Counted from the stretch's first letter, positions 8,123 through 17,136 are shown. The stretch: 64,000 nucleotides of DNA from Acidobacteriaceae bacterium (GCA_003168355.1 PMSQ01000133.1:1-64000), one strand, 5' to 3'. Translations and numbers: made by a program. Notes: generated by a model from the sequence alone, not told the origin.

Positions 8123-8506
8123 TTATACGCTGAACGATGATCCGCAGCCACAGGTGCTCTTCACGTTCGGATTCTCGAACTTGAAGCCGGCGCCTTCCAG
8201 GGTCTCAACGTAATCGACCATGCAGCCATTCAGGTACATCACGGAAGTGGCATCGACGAACACCTTCAGTCCGTCCATTTCAAAGGTCTTGTCCATCATT
8301 CCGGCGGCGTTTTCGAACGCCATGGAATAGGAGAAACCGGAGCAGCCGCCACCGACTACGCCGATGCGCAGTCCGGCGGGCACGGGAGTCTGCTGTCCCA
8401 TGATCTCTTTCACTTTGGAGACTGCGCTGGCCGTTAGCGAAACCGGCGGAGTCTTCTTCACTTCCGGAATGTTGGTGTTCACTTCGGGGACGGTCGTCGT
8501 GGCCAT
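8123..8506 (-). CDS. A-type iron-sulfur cluster carrier (HesB/IscA/ErpA family)
   Basis: A 127-residue protein with a roughly 20-residue N-terminal extension and the HesB domain. The three conserved cluster-ligand cysteines are visible: one in G-G-G-C-S-G-F-S-Y and two in the C-terminal C-G-C-G-S-S-F motif. It would accept Fe-S clusters from a scaffold and deliver them to apo-enzymes in the cytoplasm. A good ribosome site (AAGGAG, 8 bases before ATG 8506) and an extended -10 box just upstream indicate a monocistronic gene. The exact subtype (ErpA versus IscA) cannot be set from sequence alone. Confidence 0.92.
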   Translation of the reverse strand: MATTTVPEVNTNIPEVKKTPPVSLTASAVSKVKEIMGQQTPVPAGLRIGVVGGGCSGFSYSMAFENAAGMMDKTFEMDGLKVFVDATSVMYLNGCMVDYVETLEGAGFKFENPNVKSTCGCGSSFSV

Positions 8507-8540
8507 TCGTTGGATCTCCTTAGGCTCTAAAAGTATCTAA

Positions 8541-8549
8541 ATTATAGCA
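8541..8549 (-). promoter_or_regulatory. Extended -10 promoter of the Fe-S carrier gene
   Basis: On the - strand the sequence reads TGC-TATAAT, an exact extended -10 element. It sits about 35 bases before the start codon and leaves a short 5' leader carrying the ribosome site. No good -35 is seen at 16-18 bases, as expected for extended -10 promoters. Confidence 0.6.
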
Positions 8550-8775
8550 GAGGGTGGCAAGCCGCTGGCAGTGTAATCGGAACGCCCTGGACTTCCAAGC
8601 CCTACCAATGTTTGATGCCGGACGGCCCGGCGACGATTCCTTCAGCGGAACTTGTCAACGGGGCTATAATATCTGCGTTAGGCCCTTCCTCCAGGTCGAG
8701 GATTGTAGGCTTGAGGCCTGCGTCCGGGAATTTTGGGGAAGTTGCCAACAGGCTTACAATCTGTCGAGGTGGCCT

Positions 8776-9063
8776 ATGACGTGGACTTGGACTCCGTTAC
8801 TGTACAGCCTTGCGATCGCGTGGGGCGTTTTCACCGTCGGCTTGATCATCCTCCTGATTTACCGCAGCACGCTTACCATGCATGAGGAAGAGCAGTTGTA
8901 TCTTGACGACGCCAATTCCCATATGCAACAGGAGCAGACCGAATTGCTGGTGAAAGTAAACCGGCTCACGAAGCCGGTTTGGGTTTTCGGCGCAGGTTCG
9001 GGCGTCCTCCTGCTGGTGCTGCTCGGCATGTTCATCTATCAGGGACTGAACGCCGTTCAGTAA
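8776..9063 (+). CDS. Small two-helix membrane protein, unknown function
   Basis: From ATG 8776 the product has 95 residues. It has a hydrophobic helix at about residues 9-29, a cytoplasmic or periplasmic acidic loop (H-E-E-E-Q-L-Y-L-D-D-A) with heptad-like character, and a second helix at about 68-90. The AGGTGG at 8766-8771 is a suitable ribosome site. A longer frame from 8554 would run through Cys-rich non-hydrophobic sequence without a ribosome site and is not preferred. No family is recognised. The topology suggests a small inner-membrane protein with both ends on the same side. Confidence 0.65.
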   Translation: MTWTWTPLLYSLAIAWGVFTVGLIILLIYRSTLTMHEEEQLYLDDANSHMQQEQTELLVKVNRLTKPVWVFGAGSGVLLLVLLGMFIYQGLNAVQ

Positions 9064-9144
9064 CCGAGTTAGCCAGCTGGGCCGGGTCGCGTGGCTGGCG
9101 ACTGAATCTCGTTGGGTGTAGCTGTGTCTGATACCTCCGCTTTG

Positions 9145-9150
9145 TATAAT
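9145..9150 (+). promoter_or_regulatory. -10 box of the tRNA-Leu gene
   Basis: A perfect TATAAT ends 8 bases before the tRNA 5' end, a typical distance for a tRNA promoter. No strong -35 is seen at the expected spacing. Confidence 0.6.
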
Positions 9151-9158
9151 TATCCGAT

Positions 9159-9243
9159 GCGAGAGTGGCGGAATTGGCAGACGCACCAGACTTAGGATCT
9201 GGCGGGTAAAACCGTGGGGGTTCGAGTCCCCCCTTTCGCACCA
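9159..9243 (+). tRNA. tRNA-Leu (anticodon UAG)
   Basis: The 85-base class II tRNA folds cleanly: acceptor GCGAGAG (9159-9165) pairs with CTTTCGC before the discriminator A and an encoded CCA (9241-9243). The anticodon stem CCAGA/TCTGG holds the loop CTTAGGA with anticodon TAG, which reads CUN codons. A long variable arm and the T-loop TTCGAGT are present. A -10 box lies upstream and a terminator directly downstream. A decayed copy of its 3' half lies at 17839-17891, making this gene a plausible integration target. Confidence 0.96.
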
Positions 9244-9252
9244 AATAGTTTA

Positions 9253-9279
9253 GGGCCGATCTTGAATCGGCTCTTTTTT
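9253..9279 (+). terminator. Rho-independent terminator of tRNA-Leu
   Basis: Stem GGGCCGAT / ATCGGCTC (8 pairs, one G-U) with a CTTGA loop and a run of six T. It lies 10 bases after the tRNA. Confidence 0.85.
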
Positions 9280-9658
9280 CATTGTGCCCAATTCTGTGCC
9301 CACTAGGTCTTGCTGTGCCTACTTTCCGGCCGATGGGGGCACGGGCAGTGCCGTACCTTCGCCTGCTCAAAGGCGCGCTCAATCGACATCCCGTTCCTGC
9401 CCGCGCTTTGTTTCAACCCAAAACACGTTACCGAAGGTCCGCAACTCCCCTCTCTAAATCAGCCTGAATGAGGCTACGGAACAGAATCTGAGGTGCTACA
9501 CCGTTGGTGATCTCCTTCTAAGACAAGAACCATTTTAGGATAAGAGTTCAGTTGGGAACTCTCCCAACCTTTATTCAACGGACAGTTGGCACGAAGTTCG
9601 CCGGAAATAACCAGCGACAAGGCATTGAAAAGCAATTGCTCAGAAAGAGGAGATACTC
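9280..9658. other. Non-coding stretch downstream of tRNA-Leu
   Basis: No ORF here has a ribosome site and protein-like composition. The start contains a short direct repeat of TGTGCCCA-type words (TTGTGCCCAATTCTGTGCCCACT). If the downstream chemotaxis block entered at the tRNA, an integrase gene or remnant would be expected here; I cannot recognise one. Confidence 0.4.
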
Positions 9659-9820
9659 ATGGCTAGTGGTACTGCACCTGCCCTCGATCCAAAGGGGGAT
9701 TCACAAACCGAGACTAAGGAAACGTGCACGACGCACCCCTTGACTTTGAAACAGCGTGTTCAACGCCTGTTTCGCGACATTTTCGAAGGACGCGAAGACC
9801 ACCTGGGATGGCATCAATAA
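9659..9820 (+). CDS. Small 53-residue protein, unknown function
   Basis: ATG 9659 is preceded by a near-perfect ribosome site (AGAGGAG, 6-base spacing), the best in this part of the window. The product begins M-A-S-G-T-A-P-A-L-D and ends L-F-R-D-I-F-E-G-R-E-D-H-L-G-W-H-Q. The N-terminal half is polar and probably disordered; the C-terminal half is a predicted amphipathic helix (L-K-Q-R-V-Q-R-L-F-R-D-I-F). It is convergent with cheB. It is too short for most gene callers. The family is not recognised, and the coding call rests on the ribosome site and the amphipathic pattern. Confidence 0.5.
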   Translation: MASGTAPALDPKGDSQTETKETCTTHPLTLKQRVQRLFRDIFEGREDHLGWHQ

Positions 9821-9902
9821 GCAATTCGGGTGAATGATTGGCCGGCGCCCCTGGATTCACCGTCGGTTCCGCTCTTCTTTGATCCGGCTACCTACGATTC
9901 GG

Positions 9903-10982
9903 CTACCTACGTTGTACGCCCAGGGCGGCGCTGGCGAGCTTCTCCAAAGGCACAACGACATTCACGGCGCCCCGGGAAATCGCCTCCTTGGGCATTCCAA
10001 ACACAATACAACTGGCTGCGTCCTGCGCGATGGTTGCGGCTCCGGCCTCCTTCATCTCACAAAGGCCTTGGGCACCGTCGTCGCCCATGCCGGTCATGAT
10101 GACGCCAACGGCTTTCGGACCAAAGGAAATGGCCACCGAGCGAAAAAGCACATCAACACTCGGACGATGGCGGGAGATCAGCGGCCCATCGATGATCTGA
10201 ACAACCAGTTCTTCACCCCTGCGATTGACGAGCATATGCCGGTTACCCGGAGCGATCAGTGCCCGGCCAACCTGCAACTGATCGCCATCGCGGGCCTCGG
10301 CGACTTCGATTCCACATTCCTTATTCAAGCGATCTGCAAAAGCCCTGGTAAAACCCTCAGGCATATGCTGCACAATCACAACCGGCGGGCAGTCGGTGGG
10401 CAGTGCCGTCAAGAAGACTCGCAGGGCCTCGGTTCCACCGGTAGAGGCACCGACGGCAATGACTCCGCTCGGCGCCTCTGCAGAGCAGGATTTGTTCTGG
10501 CGCGGCACGACGGCAGCGACGCTCACGCGGGGAACGGCTGCCCGAGCTAGCGCCGGCCGGGACCTGACCTGGGCCTGAGATGCGCTCCAGACCGCGTCCA
10601 GAAGGGTGACTGCCGATTCATGCAGGAACTCACGCACGCCCACTTTCGGCTTGGTGATCACTTCGACTGCCCCTTCTTCAAGCGCCCGCAGCGCGAGTTC
10701 GGTACCGCGAGCGGCTAGACCGGAGCAGACGACAACTGGCGTCGGCATTTCCAGCATGATTTTTTGAATGAAAGTCAGGCCGTCCATACGGGGCATTTCC
10801 AAGTCCGTAATGACGACATTGGGTGGTTCTTTTTGCATCTTTGCCCACGCGATCAGCGGGTCCGCTGCCGCCTTGACATGGATTCTGCGGTCGGCGCCCA
10901 AGATGGACTGCAGCACCTGGCGGACCATCGCCGAGTCATCCACGACCAGGACCTGCAAGCCATCTCCATTCATTAGTGGCAC
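9903..10982 (-). CDS. cheB: Chemotaxis response regulator protein-glutamate methylesterase CheB
   Basis: An N-terminal receiver domain (V-V-D-D-S-A-M-V-R-Q, phospho-acceptor Asp in V-V-I-T-D-L-E-M-P) is joined to a C-terminal methylesterase/deamidase domain. The catalytic triad is visible: Ser in G-A-S-T-G-G-T, His in V-Q-H-M-P and Asp in G-M-G-D-D-G. The enzyme removes methyl groups from receptor glutamates when phosphorylated by CheA. The start is placed at GTG 10982 because AAGGAGAGG lies 7 bases upstream; a GTG at 11006 lies before that site and an ATG at 10973 is also possible. It is the last gene of the chemotaxis operon. Its 3' end carries a tandem CGGCTACCTACG repeat. Confidence 0.93.
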   Translation of the reverse strand: MPLMNGDGLQVLVVDDSAMVRQVLQSILGADRRIHVKAAADPLIAWAKMQKEPPNVVITDLEMPRMDGLTFIQKIMLEMPTPVVVCSGLAARGTELALRALEEGAVEVITKPKVGVREFLHESAVTLLDAVWSASQAQVRSRPALARAAVPRVSVAAVVPRQNKSCSAEAPSGVIAVGASTGGTEALRVFLTALPTDCPPVVIVQHMPEGFTRAFADRLNKECGIEVAEARDGDQLQVGRALIAPGNRHMLVNRRGEELVVQIIDGPLISRHRPSVDVLFRSVAISFGPKAVGVIMTGMGDDGAQGLCEMKEAGAATIAQDAASCIVFGMPKEAISRGAVNVVVPLEKLASAALGVQRR

Positions 10983-11032
10983 GTTCTTTCCCTCTCCTTG
11001 AGACACCTTGGGGCAGCCGTTCTATGCCGCCT

Positions 11033-11965
11033 TCACGGAACTTCCTGGTCGCTGGTCTTGGTGTAGATAGTCGGCTCCAGACTCCGTAACTGGGACGACA
11101 TGCTGCACAAATTCTCGGCGTGGCCTACAAATAAAAACCCGTTGGCCACGAGATGACGCGCGAGATTCGTGACCGCTCTGCGTTTCGAAGCCGTGTCAAA
11201 ATAAATCAAAACATTGCGGCAAAAAATAGCGTCGAATGGACCTTCGATGAGTTCTGTCTCCCGATCGAGGTTCAATCTTCGGAAGTCGACCATTTGCTGG
11301 ATTTCGACTTTCACTTTGATCTCGCCTTGTCGCTCCGCCATTCCGCGTAACATAAAACTGTGCAGCATGTCCCGCGGCAACTCCTCCGATTTCGCAATGG
11401 GATAAATCCCTTTGCGTGCTTTTTCCAGAATGCGGTTCGAGATGTCAGTAGCGAGAAGCCGCACATCCCAGCCCTGCTCCGCCGGAAGATGCCTGGCGAG
11501 CAACATCGCCACGGTGTAGGGCTCTTCCCCCGATGAACATCCCGCGCTCCAGATCCGCACCCGCCGGGGGCGCAACTGACGCTCGGCTTCCGTGCGCCAA
11601 CGGGGGAGAATTTTTTGCACCATAAACTCGAACTGCCGGGGCTCGCGGAAGAAGCGGGTTTCGTTGGTGGTGATGGCATCGATCATCCGGGCGCGTTCGT
11701 CTTGCTGGTCCGGCTGAGCAACGCATTCGTAGTAATGCTGCAGTGAATCAATCTCCAGAGCCCGAAGCCTGCGATAGAGCCGTCCGCACAAAAGGGCGGT
11801 TTTTGAGGTGCCCAGCCAAATACCGGTTTCGGCGTAGATCAGTTTCTGGAATTTTTCGAACAGTGCGGGACTAACGGTCAGTTGGGGAGGCTGCGCGACG
11901 CATAGGTCACCGTCGGTGCGGCGGGACTTGCCTGAATCCTTGCTTGCAGCCGTTCCGGCGGGCAC
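11033..11965 (-). CDS. cheR: Chemotaxis protein methyltransferase CheR
   Basis: A 310-residue SAM-dependent methyltransferase that adds methyl groups to receptor glutamates. The N-terminal all-alpha CheR domain (about residues 30-95) precedes the Rossmann domain with I-W-S-A-G-C-S-S-G-E-E-P-Y-T (SAM-binding loop), L-L-A-T-D-I-S (acidic ribose-binding residue) and F-C-R-N-V-L-I-Y-F. There is no TPR extension. The GTG start lies 2 bases after the cheW stop, so the pair is probably translationally coupled. Confidence 0.93.
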   Translation of the reverse strand: MPAGTAASKDSGKSRRTDGDLCVAQPPQLTVSPALFEKFQKLIYAETGIWLGTSKTALLCGRLYRRLRALEIDSLQHYYECVAQPDQQDERARMIDAITTNETRFFREPRQFEFMVQKILPRWRTEAERQLRPRRVRIWSAGCSSGEEPYTVAMLLARHLPAEQGWDVRLLATDISNRILEKARKGIYPIAKSEELPRDMLHSFMLRGMAERQGEIKVKVEIQQMVDFRRLNLDRETELIEGPFDAIFCRNVLIYFDTASKRRAVTNLARHLVANGFLFVGHAENLCSMSSQLRSLEPTIYTKTSDQEVP

Positions 11966-11967
11966 AG

Positions 11968-12570
11968 CTATGCTCCGGCCTCGAAGTGTTTTTCCTTGTT
12001 TGTTGCATCGGTGTTCGACGCACGGATGTTCGATGCATCCATGGCCGAGTCGTGCGCAGAACGCTCATCGGTGGCCGATTCCGTTACCGCAAGCAGCTCG
12101 TCGGCGGAGAGAACTTTGTCGATGTCGAGAATCAGGCAAAATTTCTTGCCCAGTACTCCCATGCCCAGCAGGTATTCGGTCTTGACGCGAGTACCGAAGG
12201 GCGGAGTCGCTTCGATTTCGTCAGAGGAAAGATCAATGACCTGGCTCACGGAGTCAGCCAGAACTCCCATGGTCAGATTCTCGCCCTGAAACATCACGTC
12301 GGTGATGATGATGCAGGAGAACTTGGAAATGTTGCTGGCGGGTAATCCGAACTTGGCGGCAAGATCGACCACCGGCACGACCCTGCCGCGCAGGTTCGTT
12401 ACACCGCGAATCCAGACTGGAGTGTTGGGCACCGTGGTGACAGTCTCGTACTCTATGATCTCGCTCACCTTCACGATGCCGATCGCATATTCCTCGCCCG
12501 CAGTAAAGAAAGTGAGGTATTGCACCGTGCTCAAAGGGAGTTGGTTCTTCCCCGAATTCGACGCTCCCAT
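11968..12570 (-). CDS. cheW: Chemotaxis coupling protein CheW
   Basis: A 200-residue CheW-fold protein: Q-Y-L-T-F-F-T-A-G-E-E-Y-A-I-G-I, then G-V-T-N-L-R-G-R-V-V-P-V-V-D-L, the signature that binds CheA P5 and receptor tips. It is longer than typical CheW (about 150-165) because of a polar C-terminal tail of about 40 residues (after L-S-A-D-E-L-L-A-V) rich in Asp, Asn, Thr and Ser with semi-repeated A-S-N units. The tail is likely disordered. Confidence 0.93.
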   Translation of the reverse strand: MGASNSGKNQLPLSTVQYLTFFTAGEEYAIGIVKVSEIIEYETVTTVPNTPVWIRGVTNLRGRVVPVVDLAAKFGLPASNISKFSCIIITDVMFQGENLTMGVLADSVSQVIDLSSDEIEATPPFGTRVKTEYLLGMGVLGKKFCLILDIDKVLSADELLAVTESATDERSAHDSAMDASNIRASNTDATNKEKHFEAGA

Positions 12571-12649
12571 AGTTTCAATCCTCGCATTTCTGCCGTTTTA
12601 TCCTCGATTGCGCAGCCTTTTTTAAGGTGTGCGGGACAGCGCGTACACC

Positions 12650-14302
12650 TCAAAACGGAGAAAAGTTAGCCTCCTCCGCTAGTTTGCCGTGGGCCGGCTG
12701 AACGTGGGTAAGCTGAGCATATTCGTTCCTTAATGCTCGCTTCTGGAGAGATGGCGCGGGCTCCTTGCCGTTGCCGCTGCGATTGGTGCCGTGTTCTCCT
12801 GCCACACGGAAGAAAGTCATCAACTGCTGCAGTTGCTCGGACTGCGCAGCCAATTCTTCGGCTGTGCTTGAAAGTTCTTCCGCGGACGATGCGTTGCGTT
12901 GCGTCACCCTGTCGACTTGGGACATCGCCTTGTTGATCTGCGTGACTCCGCCGGATTGTTCGGTGGAAGCCGCGGCAACGTCCTGCACCAGTTCGGCGGT
13001 CTTCTTAATGGATGGCACGAGGTCGGACAGCAATTGGCCGGATCGTTCGGCGACGCCGACACTCTTCCCGGCCAATCCGCCGATTTCCTGGGCCGCTAAC
13101 TGGCTCCGCTCGGCCAACTTTCGGACCTCGACTGCCACCACCGCAAAGCCCCGGCCCTGATCGCCTGCGCGCGCCGCTTCGATGGCGGCGTTGAGCGCGA
13201 GAAGATTGGTCTGGTAGGCGATTTCTTCGATCACCGAAGTTTTCGCTGCAATTTGCTTCATGGCATTGACCGTCTCTTTGACGGCATCGCCGCTCTCTGC
13301 CGCGGCCATAGCCCCCTTGGCGGCTGCCTGCTCCACCTGCCGGCTATTGTCGGCATTTTGAGTAATGGAGGCATTCATCTGTTCCAGGCTAGAGCTCATC
13401 TCCTCCACCGAAGCAGCTTGTTCACTCGTTCCCTGCGAGAGAATCTGCGACGAGGCCGAGACCTGCTGGGCTGCGGAAGCGACCGCGGCCGACCCTTCGC
13501 GAACGTCCCGGATGATGCCTGACAGTCTGTTACTCATCTCCTGCATGGCCTGCTGCAATTGACCAGTCTCGGAACGGTTTGTGACCAGAATCTCCCGGGT
13601 CAAATCGCCGGCGGCGATACCCTCCGCATGCTTGACCGCTTGCTGGATAGGAACGGTAATGCTCTTCGTAACGCTGACTGCGGCGAACAAAGACAGGACC
13701 AGAGTGACAGCCAGGAGCAACACTGCGACCCTGCGACCCAAGGCGTAAGCGTCCTGGCTTTGCTTCATACTTTGCTCCATGGAAACGGTCTGCAGGTCGA
13801 TGAGTTTTTGCCATGAAGCCCGGTACTTTTCGAGTGCCGGGATCACGTCTTCCTGCAGCGCTACCACCGCTTGTTCACGTTTCTTGTCGCTCAACAGGGT
13901 CTTGGCTTTTTGCCTGGCGGAAATATAGGCCTGGCGGTCCTGGGTGACAGCATCAAACAGATCCCGCTCCTGCGAGGTGCTGAGATTCTTTTCGATTACC
14001 GCAACTTGCTCGCTGATTTCGTGACTGATCGCCTCGTTTTCCTGGTTCAACCTCTTCTCTTCGGTGGGATCGCCGGTCTCGAACAGTTGCAGCGTGATGC
14101 GGGCGTTAGTGATTGAGTTCTCAATCGTCCTGTGCGTCGCCTCAACCGTGCTGTAACGCTTCTGCAGCGAGGTCGACATGTTGGAGTTCAAATGACCGAG
14201 CCAGTTCAGTCCGAGTGCACCTGCTGCAATCACACACAGCAGAATGGCACCGAAGACCACCCCCAGCCGCGTGCCGATTTTCTGATCTTGCCAATTTTTC
14301 AT
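12650..14302 (-). CDS. Methyl-accepting chemotaxis protein with four-helix-bundle sensor
   Basis: A 550-residue transmembrane receptor. TM1 is at about residues 14-34; a periplasmic alpha-helical 4HB_MCP-type domain covers about 35-185; TM2 is at about 190-212. A HAMP domain follows (S-I-T-V-P-I-Q-Q-A). The cytoplasmic signalling hairpin carries the highly conserved tip [20 protein letters not shown] and then G-R-G-F-A-V-V-A. It is the only receptor in this operon and so likely the input to the linked CheA/CheW. No C-terminal CheR-docking pentapeptide is seen. The ligand cannot be predicted. Confidence 0.94.
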   Translation of the reverse strand: MKNWQDQKIGTRLGVVFGAILLCVIAAGALGLNWLGHLNSNMSTSLQKRYSTVEATHRTIENSITNARITLQLFETGDPTEEKRLNQENEAISHEISEQVAVIEKNLSTSQERDLFDAVTQDRQAYISARQKAKTLLSDKKREQAVVALQEDVIPALEKYRASWQKLIDLQTVSMEQSMKQSQDAYALGRRVAVLLLAVTLVLSLFAAVSVTKSITVPIQQAVKHAEGIAAGDLTREILVTNRSETGQLQQAMQEMSNRLSGIIRDVREGSAAVASAAQQVSASSQILSQGTSEQAASVEEMSSSLEQMNASITQNADNSRQVEQAAAKGAMAAAESGDAVKETVNAMKQIAAKTSVIEEIAYQTNLLALNAAIEAARAGDQGRGFAVVAVEVRKLAERSQLAAQEIGGLAGKSVGVAERSGQLLSDLVPSIKKTAELVQDVAAASTEQSGGVTQINKAMSQVDRVTQRNASSAEELSSTAEELAAQSEQLQQLMTFFRVAGEHGTNRSGNGKEPAPSLQKRALRNEYAQLTHVQPAHGKLAEEANFSPF

Positions 14303-14343
14303 TGTCCTTCACCCCTCTAAATGTCTGCCCTGATGTCTGGTAG

Positions 14344-15996
14344 CTAAGCTTGCGGCTGCAAAGTCGATTGCATCACTCCACGCATGAGACTGGGAACGTC
14401 AATAATCAAGCCGACTCGTCCGTCTCCAAGAACCGTAGAACCTGCAATCCCGGGAACCCCCCGAAACGCCCTGCCCAACGGCTTGACTACCGCCTGCATG
14501 CCACCCAGCAGTTCGTCCACTGCAATTCCGGCATGGAACTCATTAATCTTGACGACGACAATGTTCTCTTTCTTGGGAGCTTGGCCGGGCAGGCCAAATA
14601 TGCGCCGCAAGCGGATGTAAGGAAGGGCGGTCCCACACAGGCGAAGGATCCCGCTGGCCTCCGGGTTACGCTCGTCTGCTGGTAATTCTGTACATTCGGT
14701 CACATGTTCGAGCGGAACGACGAAGGTCTCCGTTCCCACCCTGACCGAAAACCCGTCAATGATGGCGAGGGTCAAGGGCAAGCGGATGGTAATGGTCGTG
14801 CCTTTGCCGCCTGTACTCGATATCTCGACCATCCCACGCAAGGCATTGATGTTGCGCCGAACTACATCCAGGCCGACGCCACGGCCGGAAAGATCCGTGA
14901 CTGACTCCGCAGTGGTGAATCCCGCGTGGAATACCAAGTCGAAAATGTCCTGGTCGCGAATCCCGTCTTTGACCGACAAGAGTCCAAGGCGTCGTGCTTT
15001 CTCGATGATCCGTGCGCGGTCGAACCCTGCTCCATCGTCCTGCAACGTCACGATAATGTTTCCGCCGCTATGGCCAGCGGTCAGGCGGATCACTCCACAA
15101 GCATTCTTGCCTTGGCTTTGGCGCAAAGCCGGCTTCTCTATGCCATGATCGACCGCATTGCGCACCAAATGGAGCAACGGATCCTTCAATTGTTCGAGCA
15201 CGGTCGTATCAACCTCAACGTCTCCTCCGACCACTTCCAGCCGAGCCAATTTCCCATGGCTCTTCGCGAGGTCTCTCACGGAACGGACAAACTGGCGGAA
15301 AACGGGTCCGACTGGGACCATTCGGATACTCCTCACTTCACTCTGCAGGTCCATGTACAGACGCTCGGCCTCGCGATGCATCTCCAGGATGGCGCGTCCT
15401 TGTTCGGTGTCGAGCTTCTCAATCATCTGCCGCAGGCGGCCTTGCGCAATCACAATCTCACCTGTCAGATTCAACATGTGGTCGAGTTTGTCGACATCCG
15501 CGCGCAGGGTGCGGTGACTGGCACCCGGGAGCGTCTCAGCCTTTGCCGCTGAGCCGGATTGTGCGGGGATCCCATCGGCATTGCCAACTCTCTTTGACCG
15601 CGTTTCTACCTCCCGCGCGATTTGCTTTACCAGGTCTTGTTGTCCTGGGGTCAGCTCGCGAGGCCCAGCCGCCGTGCCGGAGAGCATGGCACGAAGTTCA
15701 TCGACAGCCTTCAAGAGCAATGAAATCAAGTCCGCGCTCGGTATTGTCCGCTGCTCGCGGAACACGTCCAACAGATCCTCTACGACGTGAGCAAACCCGG
15801 CGAGCTCGGTAAGAGCCAATGAGGTTGCGTTTCCCTTGAGGGTATGTGCAACGCGGAAAATACTGTGCAGGAGTTCCGGTTCGGAAGGATTCGATTCCAT
15901 CTGAATCAGCGCCTGCTCCATTGAGTCCAGACCCTCTTCCGACTCGACGAGGAACGAGGCGAGGATCGCTTCCCGATCAAAGTCCTCTAACTCCAC
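14344..15996 (-). CDS. cheA: Chemotaxis histidine kinase CheA (compact, without a clear P2 domain)
   Basis: A 550-residue kinase. The N-terminal Hpt (P1) domain carries the phospho-accepting His51 in A-H-T-L-K-G. After a short linker comes the P3 dimerisation segment (D-K-L-D-H-M-L-N-L-T-G-E), then the P4 ATPase with N-box H-L-V-R-N-A-V-D-H-G-I, G1 D-D-G-A-G and G2 G-R-G-V-G-L-D, and a C-terminal CheW-like P5. Only about 40 residues separate P1 and P3, too few for a folded P2 (CheY/CheB-docking) domain, so response regulators probably dock elsewhere. Many Hpt-kinase CheA proteins are 600-700 residues long. Confidence 0.94.
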   Translation of the reverse strand: MELEDFDREAILASFLVESEEGLDSMEQALIQMESNPSEPELLHSIFRVAHTLKGNATSLALTELAGFAHVVEDLLDVFREQRTIPSADLISLLLKAVDELRAMLSGTAAGPRELTPGQQDLVKQIAREVETRSKRVGNADGIPAQSGSAAKAETLPGASHRTLRADVDKLDHMLNLTGEIVIAQGRLRQMIEKLDTEQGRAILEMHREAERLYMDLQSEVRSIRMVPVGPVFRQFVRSVRDLAKSHGKLARLEVVGGDVEVDTTVLEQLKDPLLHLVRNAVDHGIEKPALRQSQGKNACGVIRLTAGHSGGNIIVTLQDDGAGFDRARIIEKARRLGLLSVKDGIRDQDIFDLVFHAGFTTAESVTDLSGRGVGLDVVRRNINALRGMVEISSTGGKGTTITIRLPLTLAIIDGFSVRVGTETFVVPLEHVTECTELPADERNPEASGILRLCGTALPYIRLRRIFGLPGQAPKKENIVVVKINEFHAGIAVDELLGGMQAVVKPLGRAFRGVPGIAGSTVLGDGRVGLIIDVPSLMRGVMQSTLQPQA

Positions 15997-16057
15997 CGTT
16001 CCTCCCTAGTGGCCCGTGCCAATCGACCGGGACTGATTTCTAACGATGCGTTTCTCA

Positions 16058-16591
16058 TTACACCTGGTCAAAATTCTTGATCGTAGTCACGCCATCAAGA
16101 ACCCGAAATGCCAATCTGCGCCCATGCTTCCCCGAGACGTCTCTTTCCACAACTGAAATGCCCGTGGATCGAAGAAACCGTTCGGCGAGGTCCACATTCC
16201 TCGATCCCAGCGATTGCAATGGGTCGCCGCCGAAAGCGCTGGACCCACCGAAGACTCTGGCTTGCAAGTGCCGGATTTCGCATCCCAGCGCCAGAATCTG
16301 CTTCAGAAGCTCAGGATTAGCAACGTTGCCATAGCGCAGTCGATTCAATCCTTCACTGGGCCCTTCGGGCAACAGATAGTGGTTCATGCCTCCCGCCCTC
16401 TTGTGTATATCCCAGAGACAGACGGCCGCGCACGATCCGAGGATGGTTGAGATTGTGATTGGATTGGCCGTTACGAACACCTGCCCCGGATAGAGGAAGT
16501 GCCGGGGTTCCTTGGCATCGGTACGCTCAAAGCGCTTCATGAACTCCGCGGGCAAGACTGCCGGATTGAATTTGGAGAGATCGCCGCTCAT
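16058..16591 (-). CDS. cheD: Chemoreceptor glutamine deamidase CheD
   Basis: A 177-residue protein with the CheD core. The catalytic Cys is in I-L-G-S-C-A-A-V-C-L-W and the His in G-G-M-N-H-Y-L-L-P, with Thr in the R-x-F-G-G-S-S region. It deamidates receptor glutamines to glutamates, and in some systems pairs with CheC. No cheC or cheX is in the operon, so here it may act alone. The start overlaps the upstream GAF gene stop by 4 bases. Confidence 0.92.
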   Translation of the reverse strand: MSGDLSKFNPAVLPAEFMKRFERTDAKEPRHFLYPGQVFVTANPITISTILGSCAAVCLWDIHKRAGGMNHYLLPEGPSEGLNRLRYGNVANPELLKQILALGCEIRHLQARVFGGSSAFGGDPLQSLGSRNVDLAERFLRSTGISVVERDVSGKHGRRLAFRVLDGVTTIKNFDQV

Positions 16592-17136
16592 GCTCTCATC
16601 CCTCGTCCTTCGGCCGGCCTCTCTGACTGCGCGGTTGGACCGAATAATGGAGTGCCGGCTTCGGCGGAGAGAATTTTGAACAGTTCCACGTCGCAGCTGT
16701 CGAAGGCATGCTTCTGGGGAAGCAAACGCAATATCGCAACTATCGCGACAGTTTCATTCGCGAAACGGATTGGAATAAACGCCTGGGCCTTGCCCGTTGC
16801 GCCGGAGCGGTCGTGAGCCGCGAGGTCCACATGGTACTCGCCGCGCATCACTCGCCGCAGACCGGCATCGCCCAAAGCCCGTCGCAGGTCGTACTTCTCG
16901 GGGTCGATTCCGAAGGACCAGAAAGCCTGGAGGGTTGCGGTTCCGCGATCCACTCTGAACAGCCCAATTTCCTCGGAGCCGAGGAAATTAGCTGCGATCT
17001 CGCGCAGCCCCTCAAGAGCATCTTCTTGATCCCGGCTCTCAACCAGTCGCTTCCGCGCCGCTTGCAACCGGAGATCGTTCATTGAGTCGGATCCAGAGAG
17101 CTTCTGCTCAGACGGGTTGCCCTTGCTTTCGTTCAT
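16588..17136 (-). CDS. GAF-domain protein in the chemotaxis operon
   Basis: A 182-residue soluble protein. After a polar N-terminus (about 40 residues) a single GAF domain is recognisable from E-I-G-L-F-R-V-D-R-G-T, F-W-S-F-G-I-D and the strand A-F-I-P-I-R-F-A-N-E-T-V-A-I-V-A-I-L. GAF domains bind small ligands or mediate dimerisation. No catalytic domain is attached. Its position between cheY and cheD, with a 4-base overlap with cheD, suggests an accessory input or scaffold to the chemotaxis complex (inference). No chromophore-binding Cys signature is evident. Confidence 0.75.
   Translation of the reverse strand: MNESKGNPSEQKLSGSDSMNDLRLQAARKRLVESRDQEDALEGLREIAANFLGSEEIGLFRVDRGTATLQAFWSFGIDPEKYDLRRALGDAGLRRVMRGEYHVDLAAHDRSGATGKAQAFIPIRFANETVAIVAILRLLPQKHAFDSCDVELFKILSAEAGTPLFGPTAQSERPAEGRGMRA

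Noticed and set aside
9032-9382. Antisense ORF whose protein includes R-K-G-G-L-E-P-P-R-F
   Set aside because: This is the familiar false translation across a tRNA-Leu gene; the tRNA at 9159-9243 explains it.
9834-10550. 238-codon + strand ORF near the cheB 3' end
   Set aside because: Antisense to the methylesterase domain of cheB, which carries its catalytic triad; shadow frame.
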